In this document: piece by piece, positions 1 to 3,898 of the stretch | Position numbering within the stretch: position 1 is the stretch's first letter | Layout: the number at the start of each line of letters is the position of its first letter | Assembly (NCBI GenBank): GCA_030632525.1 | Contig: DAOVUP010000149.1 | Coordinates: forward strand, 1-5,165 | Source: Desulfobacteraceae bacterium | GTDB lineage: Bacteria > Desulfobacterota > DSM-4660 > Desulfatiglandales > Desulfatiglandaceae | Direction of reading: 5' to 3' | DNA: 5,165 bases | The notes under the pieces: model-generated | What the model was told of the DNA's origin: nothing | What the model saw: the letters and a program-made list of their open reading frames with translations, nothing else | The model's database searches: none | Made by a program: the position numbers and the translations under genes

Positions 1-52
1 GCAATTGGAGCTCGAGGTCCAAATAGTAGGGGATCCGGTTAGGATCCCCTGA
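1..52 (+). CDS. murB: 3' end of UDP-N-acetylenolpyruvoylglucosamine reductase (MurB), partial
   Basis: Frame 2 is open from the left edge to a TGA at 50-52 and encodes QLELEVQIVGDPVRIP. The pattern of a hydrophobic residue, then LE-E-V-IVG close to the C-terminus resembles the last strand of MurB proteins, which commonly end in something like 'G-V-LE-EV--IG'. MurB is the cytoplasmic FAD enzyme that reduces UDP-GlcNAc-enolpyruvate to UDP-MurNAc. The position directly before ftsQ fits the usual murG-murC-murB-(ddl)-ftsQ order. Only 16 residues are visible, so the call rests on this short tail plus synteny. Frame 1 is also open to a TAG at 40-42, but its peptide (AIGARGPNSRGSG) looks like nothing known to me. 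If MurB is right, no ddl lies between it and ftsQ. Confidence 0.65.
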   Translation, partial: QLELEVQIVGDPVRIP

Positions 53-57
53 CCGGA
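28..57. repeat. Inverted repeat with two mutually exclusive hairpins at the murB stop
   Basis: AGGGGATCC (28-36) and GGATCCCCT (42-50) form a perfect 9-bp stem with the 5-base loop GGTTA; T27 and G51 could add a wobble pair. A second stem overlaps it: TCCGGT (34-39) pairs with ACCGGA (52-57), so only one can form at a time. No T-run follows on either strand, so this is not a canonical intrinsic terminator. It covers the last codons and stop of the presumed murB. An attenuator, an mRNA processing or stability element, or a chance palindrome are all possible. Confidence 0.6.
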
Positions 58-132
58 GTAAACACAGTAGGAATAAAGAGAATTTCGAAAGCAGAATATG
101 GAATAAGATTGAGTGAGAACAGATTAATCTTC

Positions 133-150
133 ATTTAGCAGAAAAGTCAT
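133..150 (+). repeat. Direct repeat copy 1, upstream of ftsQ
   Basis: ATTTAGCAGAAAAGTCAT runs up to and into the ftsQ start codon. The first 11 bases recur exactly at 1006-1016 in the ftsQ-ftsA spacer, where the following bases (GGTCAT) also nearly match. It occupies the place where the ftsQ ribosome binding site should lie, although it contains only a weak purine run (GCAGAAAAG) and no GGAGG-like core. Confidence 0.5.
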
Positions 151-970
151 GAAAAAACGGGCCATTTTGACAAAACGATCTCTCAGGGAAAAAAGGGGGC
201 GGGCTGTTTTTGCGGTATTTGGCGTAATCCAGCGGATTGGATCAGGGTTTTTGAAGATTTTTCTCTTCGTCGCCGTTATAGCCGTTGTGAGTTTATCTTT
301 TATATCCTTTTACCATTACCTGCTTACTTCTCCTTATATGAAACTTGAGCATGTCGATATGAAAGGAGTTGATGGAAAGATCAGAAATGAGCTGATTGAG
401 ATGTGTGGCTTGAACTCTGAGCAGAGTCTGTTAGGCCTCAACCTTAACAAATTGAAAAAAAGAATGGATGAGCACCCCTGGGTCCGCTCCGTTAAATTGG
501 AAAGACGTTTCCCCCATACACTTATTGTTGAGGCTGAAAAACAGATTCCCACAGCATTAGCGCTTACAGATCGATTTTACTACGTGAATCAACGAGGCGA
601 GATATTCAAGATGGTTTCTGAATCGGACGACAACGATTTTCCGATCATTACAGGTCTTTCCAAAAACAGATCAAGGGCCCAGGAGCAATTGGACAAGACT
701 ATGCATGTAATAAATATTTTGGAGTCAGAAGAAGATCTCTGGTCATTAGAGGGAGTTTCGGAAATACATCTCAGAAAAAATGGGGAGATATCGCTCTATT
801 TCAATCATCTGAGAGCGGAGGTTACATTCATGTGGAACGAATTTGGCGACAAAATAGATGGGTTGAAAAAGGTGGCTGAACATCTGAACCAGACGGGAAA
901 AATTGACACCGTGACGCATATTAACCTCAACTATGAGGATGGGGCAGTGGTCTCTTTCAGAAACAGCTAA
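149..970 (+). CDS. ftsQ: Cell division protein FtsQ (DivIB family)
   Basis: This 273-residue protein has the full FtsQ layout. A basic cytoplasmic tail (residues 1-33, rich in K and R) is followed by one membrane segment (about 34-58, FLKIFLFVAVIAVVSLSFIS). A periplasmic POTRA domain covers about 62-134: it opens with YMKLEHVDMKG, continues through LLGLNLNKLKKRM, and ends with the characteristic HPWVRSVKLERRFPHTL (109-124) and VEAEKQIP. The FtsQ beta domain follows, with YYVNQRGEIF (144-153) and FPIITGL (164-170). In the family FtsQ bridges the cytoplasmic ring and septal wall synthases through FtsB and FtsL. The length is typical. The ATG at 149 is chosen because the nearest upstream in-frame ATG (98) meets a stop two codons later. 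Its ribosome binding site is weak (GCAGAAAAG), which may mean modest translation; FtsQ is a low-copy protein in E. coli. Confidence 0.95.
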   Translation: MKKRAILTKRSLREKRGRAVFAVFGVIQRIGSGFLKIFLFVAVIAVVSLSFISFYHYLLTSPYMKLEHVDMKGVDGKIRNELIEMCGLNSEQSLLGLNLNKLKKRMDEHPWVRSVKLERRFPHTLIVEAEKQIPTALALTDRFYYVNQRGEIFKMVSESDDNDFPIITGLSKNRSRAQEQLDKTMHVINILESEEDLWSLEGVSEIHLRKNGEISLYFNHLRAEVTFMWNEFGDKIDGLKKVAEHLNQTGKIDTVTHINLNYEDGAVVSFRNS

Positions 971-982
971 TACACAGTATCC

Positions 983-1003
983 GCATAGGGTGTAGCGCAT
1001 AGC
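983..1003. repeat. Degenerate heptamer tandem repeat GCATAGG/GTGTAGC/GCATAGC
   Basis: Three 7-base units lie end to end in the ftsQ-ftsA spacer: GCATAGG (983-989), GTGTAGC (990-996) and GCATAGC (997-1003). They look like an eroded microsatellite of period 7. The unit differs from those in the neighbouring spacers, though the period is the same as in most of them. No function can be assigned. Confidence 0.45.
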
Positions 1004-1005
1004 AT

Positions 1006-1021
1006 ATTTAGCAGAAGGTCA
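1006..1021 (+). repeat. Direct repeat copy 2, ftsQ-ftsA spacer
   Basis: ATTTAGCAGAA (1006-1016) is identical to 133-143 upstream of ftsQ, and both copies go on to a GTCAT-like end. Here no start codon follows directly; the ftsA start lies 50 bases further on with its own ribosome binding site. Confidence 0.5.
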
Positions 1022-1071
1022 TTCTTTGCGTCATGTGCTCTGCTCTACACGGGGAGTGAGGTGAGGAAGCA

Positions 1072-2295
1072 ATGGCAGGGGATATAATTGTAGGTCTGGA
1101 TATCGGCACTACCAAGATCTGTGCAGTGGTAGGAGATGTTAGCCCTGATGGTGTAGAGATAATCGGTATGGGAAGCCATCCTTCTGAAGGCCTGAGAAAA
1201 GGCGTAGTTATTAATATAGAACACACTGTCAATTCCATTAAGGAAACCATAGAGGAAGCAGAGACCATGGCCGGGTGTGAAATAAGCTCGGTTTATGCCG
1301 GTATAGCCGGAGGCCATATAAAGGGATTTAACACCCCGGGAGTCATCGCGCTGAAAGAAAAAGAGGTAACCAAAAAGGATATCGAGCGGGTTATTGAGGC
1401 TGCAAGTGCAGTGGCTATCCCCATGGACCGTGAGGTTATCCATACCCTGGTCCAGGAGTTTATCGTTGATGACCAGGATGGCATTCTGGATCCCCTTGGA
1501 ATGGCCGGTGTTCGTTTAGAGGCTAAGGTTCATATAGTGACAGGCGCGGTTACATCCGCGCAAAACATTATAAAGTGCGCCAATAAGGCCGGCCTAGATG
1601 TCTACGATATTGTGCTCGAGTCTTTAGCTTCGAGCGAGGCAGTCCTAACAAAGGAAGAGCGCAATCTTGGAGCGGCGCTGATCGATTTTGGCGGTGGCAC
1701 GACCGATATGGCCCTATTTTCCAGAGGAGCTATCAAACATACTTCGGTTCTGGCCCTGGGGGGGGATAACCTGACTTATGATATTGCTGTTGGTCTGAGG
1801 ACGCCGAAGTTGGATGCGGAAAAGATCAAAATAAAATATGGGTGCGCGCTTTCATCAATGATCGGCAGGGATGAGATCATAGAAGTCCCCGGAGTAGGGG
1901 GAAGGAAGCCGAGGACCCTTTCCCGGCAAATCCTGGGGGAGATCCTGGAGCCGCGGGTGGAAGAGATTTTTGCTCTGATCCACGGCGAGCTTGCACGTTC
2001 AGGCTACCAGGAGAGGGCCGGTTCGGGAGTTGTTGTGACGGGTGGATCTGCAGAACTCCCGGGAGTCAGCGAAATAGCAGAGCAGATATTCAATGCCCCG
2101 GCCCGAGTGGGATATCCCGAGGGGATAACAGGACTGGCAGATCTTGTCAACAAGCCCATGTACGCCACAGCCGTGGGTCTCGTTCTATATGGTGCCAAAG
2201 TAAGCAAAAGAAAGCGAAAATTCCGAATAAGGGATTCCAATATTTTTCACCTTGTTATGGCAAGGATGAAAAGATGGTTTAAGGAGATTGTTTGA
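1072..2295 (+). CDS. ftsA: Cell division protein FtsA, actin-like Z-ring membrane anchor
   Basis: The 407-residue product is a complete FtsA of normal length (usually about 400-430). It shows the ATP-binding motifs of the actin/Hsp70 fold in order: phosphate-1 loop GLDIGTTK (8-15), phosphate-2 loop IDFGGGTTD (204-212), and adenosine motif VVTGGSAELPG (321-331). The FtsA-specific 1C subdomain falls at about 83-163. After a basic linker (KVSKRKRKFRIR) it ends in the amphipathic membrane-targeting helix IFHLVMARMKRWFKEIV (391-407). By family, FtsA binds the C-terminal peptide of FtsZ and tethers FtsZ filaments to the inner membrane. The ATG at 1072 follows the purine-rich GAGGTGAGGAAGCA, giving a good Shine-Dalgarno (GAGG at 1063-1066), and an in-frame TGA at 1057-1059 excludes an earlier start. 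No key residue is missing. Confidence 0.97.
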   Translation: MAGDIIVGLDIGTTKICAVVGDVSPDGVEIIGMGSHPSEGLRKGVVINIEHTVNSIKETIEEAETMAGCEISSVYAGIAGGHIKGFNTPGVIALKEKEVTKKDIERVIEAASAVAIPMDREVIHTLVQEFIVDDQDGILDPLGMAGVRLEAKVHIVTGAVTSAQNIIKCANKAGLDVYDIVLESLASSEAVLTKEERNLGAALIDFGGGTTDMALFSRGAIKHTSVLALGGDNLTYDIAVGLRTPKLDAEKIKIKYGCALSSMIGRDEIIEVPGVGGRKPRTLSRQILGEILEPRVEEIFALIHGELARSGYQERAGSGVVVTGGSAELPGVSEIAEQIFNAPARVGYPEGITGLADLVNKPMYATAVGLVLYGAKVSKRKRKFRIRDSNIFHLVMARMKRWFKEIV

Positions 2296-2301
2296 TGAAT
2301 T

Positions 2302-2315
2302 TGGGTACTGGGTAT
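2302..2315. repeat. Heptamer tandem repeat TGGGTAC/TGGGTAT
   Basis: Two adjacent 7-base units, TGGGTAC (2302-2308) and TGGGTAT (2309-2315), differ at one base and begin six bases after the ftsA stop. It is the first of three unrelated micro-repeats stacked in this 210-base spacer. It is followed at 2326-2343 by an unbroken run of 18 purines on the + strand. Confidence 0.4.
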
Positions 2316-2345
2316 TGAATAGGATGGGAGGAAAGGAGAGAGGTT

Positions 2346-2366
2346 GGAGGTCAGATGTCGGATGTC
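2346..2366. repeat. Degenerate heptamer tandem repeat GGAGGTC/AGATGTC/GGATGTC
   Basis: Three end-to-end 7-base units share the consensus RGAKGTC: GGAGGTC (2346-2352), AGATGTC (2353-2359) and GGATGTC (2360-2366). The sequence after them (GAGAAAG, GACGGAG) may be further eroded units. It sits in the middle of the ftsA-ftsZ spacer, and the first unit happens to contain GGAGG. Confidence 0.5.
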
Positions 2367-2428
2367 GAGAAAGGACGGAGATCAGAAGGTAGAACTGCAG
2401 GATGGAAGACCAGATGGGATGTTTGGAT

Positions 2429-2456
2429 AATCTGCGTAAATCTGCGGAATCTGCGG
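2429..2456. repeat. Tandem repeat of AATCTGCG, three copies
   Basis: AATCTGCG occurs at 2429-2436, 2439-2446 and 2448-2455, with spacings of 10 and 9 bases. The last two copies are part of a perfect 9-base tandem AATCTGCGG (2439-2447 and 2448-2456). The period differs from the heptamers nearby, so this is a separate repeat type. It lies 50 bases before the ftsZ start. Confidence 0.6.
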
Positions 2457-2481
2457 ATGGGGATTAGGGGTTCACAATTAA

Positions 2482-2490
2482 TTATTCACA
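2482..2490 (+). promoter_or_regulatory. DnaA-box-like 9-mer upstream of ftsZ
   Basis: TTATTCACA matches the relaxed DnaA box TTWTNCACA at every position and differs from TTATCCACA at one permitted base. It ends 15 bases before the ftsZ ATG, just upstream of the ribosome binding site. A half match (TTCACA, 2471-2476) precedes it in the same orientation, 14 bases away, with the palindrome AATTAATT (2476-2483) between the two TTCACA units. DnaA is known to control ftsZ transcription in Caulobacter. A regulatory role here is inference from sequence only. Confidence 0.35.
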
Positions 2491-2505
2491 AGAAAGGGGG
2501 ACATT

Positions 2506-3777
2506 ATGAAATTCGAGTTCATCGATGAGGTTGAAAAGGGGAGCTACAACGCCAGAATAAAGGTGTTGGGTCTCGGAGGCGCTGGGGGCAATGCGATTAA
2601 CAACATGATTAGCTCAAACCTGAGGGGGGTTGATTTTGTTGTGGCAAATACCGACTCCCAGGATCTTGAACAATCTTTATGCTCTCACAAGATCCAATTA
2701 GGTCCTGCCATCACCATGGGTCTTGGAGCGGGGGCAGATCCTGACATCGGCAGGACTTCAGCAGAGGAGAGCATCATTGAAATCAAAGATGTATTGGATA
2801 ATTCAGATATGGTTTTCATAGCGGCAGGGATGGGAGGGGGAACAGGGACCGGCGCCGCTCCTGTTGCGGCCCGTGAGAGCAGGGAGAGCGGGGCTCTAAC
2901 GGTGGCTGTTGTGACAAAACCCTTCAAGTTCGAGGGTGAACCGCGAATGAAGAGGGCGATGGAGGGCATCGAGGCCCTCAAGAATCAGGTCGACAGCCTG
3001 ATTGTCATCCCTAATGAACGCCTAAAGAGCTTAGGTGATAAAGCAACACCCCTTAAAGATCTTTTCGTTAAGGCCGATGATGTACTCCTCCAGGCGGTCA
3101 AGGGGATTTCAGATCTAATTATGAGCCGCGGCTTTATCAATCTTGATTTTGCCGATGTAAAAAAGGTAATGGAACAGATGGGAACCGCTCTCATGGGGAT
3201 GGGTAAGGCAAGCGGAGAGAACAGGGCGTGCGAAGCTGCACAAAACGCCATCAACAGCCCTCTCTTAGAGGACATCTCCATTGATGGGGCCAAAGGACTC
3301 CTCATGAATATAACCGGACCACTCGACATGACCATGGAAGAGGTTGAAGAGGCCTCCAACTACATTAAAAACGAAGTGAATGATGATGCGGAGATTTTTT
3401 GGGGAATGGTCCTTGACGATTGCTTAGAGGATGAGGTCCAGGTGACAGTTATCGCCACCGGGATAGATGGCCATTCTGAAGAGAAAGGTCGGGACTATCT
3501 CAGGACCGTTGTTAAAGATGCGATTGAGACCCCGACCCCGGATTATGATAATGTGGTCAGGCTGAGAGATGTAACCCCTGAAGATGTTGAAGAGGACTGG
3601 ACTGTGAGGAAGAATGGTGTGAATCTCGATACGCCTACTTTTTTAAGGGAGGGAAAAGGCCCGTCTGATTTATTTGAGGAAAAGTCGTGCAAACGAGAGA
3701 AAAGGGGATTTTTCGACAAATTCCGCATAAAGGAAAATCTGGATTATCCAACCTTTCTGCGAGTGAAAGCCGATTGA
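2506..3777 (+). CDS. ftsZ: Cell division GTPase FtsZ with duplicated C-terminal peptide
   Basis: The 423-residue product is a complete FtsZ, the tubulin-like GTPase that forms the cytokinetic ring. The GTP-binding fold shows the early glycine loop GLGGAGGNA (22-30), the tubulin signature GGGTGTG (110-116), and the T7 synergy loop NLDFADVK (212-219) with N212, D214 and D217, which completes the active site of the next subunit. The second domain ends near ATGID (317-321). A variable linker follows (about 323-370). Two similar peptides close the protein: NLDTPTFLRE (373-382) and NLDYPTFLRVKAD (411-423). The terminal one is in the normal place for the conserved peptide that binds FtsA and other partners; the internal one is extra. 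Between them is a charged stretch with a basic cluster, CKREKRGFFDKFR (395-407). The usual IIFG before the late strand reads IFWG (297-300). The ATG at 2506 follows a strong AAAGGGGG (2493-2500), and an in-frame TAA at 2479-2481 rules out an earlier start. Confidence 0.97.
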   Translation: MKFEFIDEVEKGSYNARIKVLGLGGAGGNAINNMISSNLRGVDFVVANTDSQDLEQSLCSHKIQLGPAITMGLGAGADPDIGRTSAEESIIEIKDVLDNSDMVFIAAGMGGGTGTGAAPVAARESRESGALTVAVVTKPFKFEGEPRMKRAMEGIEALKNQVDSLIVIPNERLKSLGDKATPLKDLFVKADDVLLQAVKGISDLIMSRGFINLDFADVKKVMEQMGTALMGMGKASGENRACEAAQNAINSPLLEDISIDGAKGLLMNITGPLDMTMEEVEEASNYIKNEVNDDAEIFWGMVLDDCLEDEVQVTVIATGIDGHSEEKGRDYLRTVVKDAIETPTPDYDNVVRLRDVTPEDVEEDWTVRKNGVNLDTPTFLREGKGPSDLFEEKSCKREKRGFFDKFRIKENLDYPTFLRVKAD

Positions 3778-3808
3778 CCGTGTTGGAGTTACCCAGCGTT
3801 TGTCTGAA

Positions 3809-3825
3809 TCCCGCTTTCAGCGGGA
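3809..3825. repeat. GC-rich hairpin after ftsZ (first of two)
   Basis: TCCCGCT (3809-3815) and AGCGGGA (3819-3825) form a perfect 7-bp stem with a 3-base loop, TTC. It lies 32 bases after the ftsZ stop. No T-run follows on the + strand, where the next bases are AACCCTG, so it is not a standard intrinsic terminator. It might protect the 3' end of the message or be a palindromic repeat unit. Confidence 0.55.
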
Positions 3826-3847
3826 AACCCTGAATCTTTGAACCCTG
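3826..3847. repeat. Degenerate tandem repeat AACCCTG/AATCTTTG/AACCCTG
   Basis: AACCCTG occurs at 3826-3832 and 3841-3847 with the related 8-base unit AATCTTTG between them (3833-3840). This gives a 7-8-7 pattern, again close to period 7, lying between the two hairpins of the ftsZ-radical SAM spacer. Confidence 0.4.
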
Positions 3848-3856
3848 TCGTAGATC

Positions 3857-3873
3857 CCCGCACATATTGCGGG
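3857..3873. repeat. GC-rich hairpin before the radical SAM gene (second of two)
   Basis: CCCGCA (3857-3862) and TGCGGG (3868-3873) form a perfect 6-bp stem with the 5-base loop CATAT. It has the same overall length (17 bases) and the same CCCGC/GCGGG core as the hairpin at 3809-3825, 48 bases earlier. Its 3' arm overlaps the small dyad GGGTGAACCC (3871-3880). It stands ten bases before the GAAGG that probably serves as ribosome binding site for the next gene. No T-run follows. Confidence 0.5.
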
Positions 3874-3898
3874 TGAACCCGTGAAGGTAAACTGAGAC

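Noticed and set aside
1..50. Cluster of restriction-like hexamers (CAATTG, GAGCTC, CTCGAG, GGATCC twice) suggesting a cloning polylinker
   Set aside because: The frame through this stretch encodes a plausible MurB tail and the spacing does not match a vector linker I recognise; the two GGATCC sites are the arms of one inverted repeat.
109..137. Possible ftsQ promoter with TTGAGT as -35 and CATTTA as -10
   Set aside because: The -10 candidate matches TATAAT at only two of six positions and several equally weak alternatives exist in this AT-rich stretch.
1033..1059. Eight-codon mini-frame (ATG at 1033, TGA at 1057-1059) just before ftsA
   Set aside because: No ribosome binding site at a proper distance (the nearest purine run, GCAGAAGG at 1011-1018, is 14 bases away), and such short frames are common by chance.
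1045..1443. Minus-strand open frame of 132 codons opposite ftsA
   Set aside because: It lies antisense to a well-conserved gene with clear motifs, and its peptide has no recognisable domain; it is a shadow of ftsA codon structure. The other minus-strand frames opposite ftsQ, ftsZ and the radical SAM gene are dismissed for the same reason.
1436..1444. TTATCCATA inside ftsA as a second DnaA box
   Set aside because: It departs from the invariant CACA end of the box and lies within conserved coding sequence (REVIHTL), so it is best explained by codons.
3809..3873. Intrinsic terminator after ftsZ
   Set aside because: Both hairpins are stable but neither is followed by a T-run on the + strand, so a Rho-independent terminator cannot be claimed.
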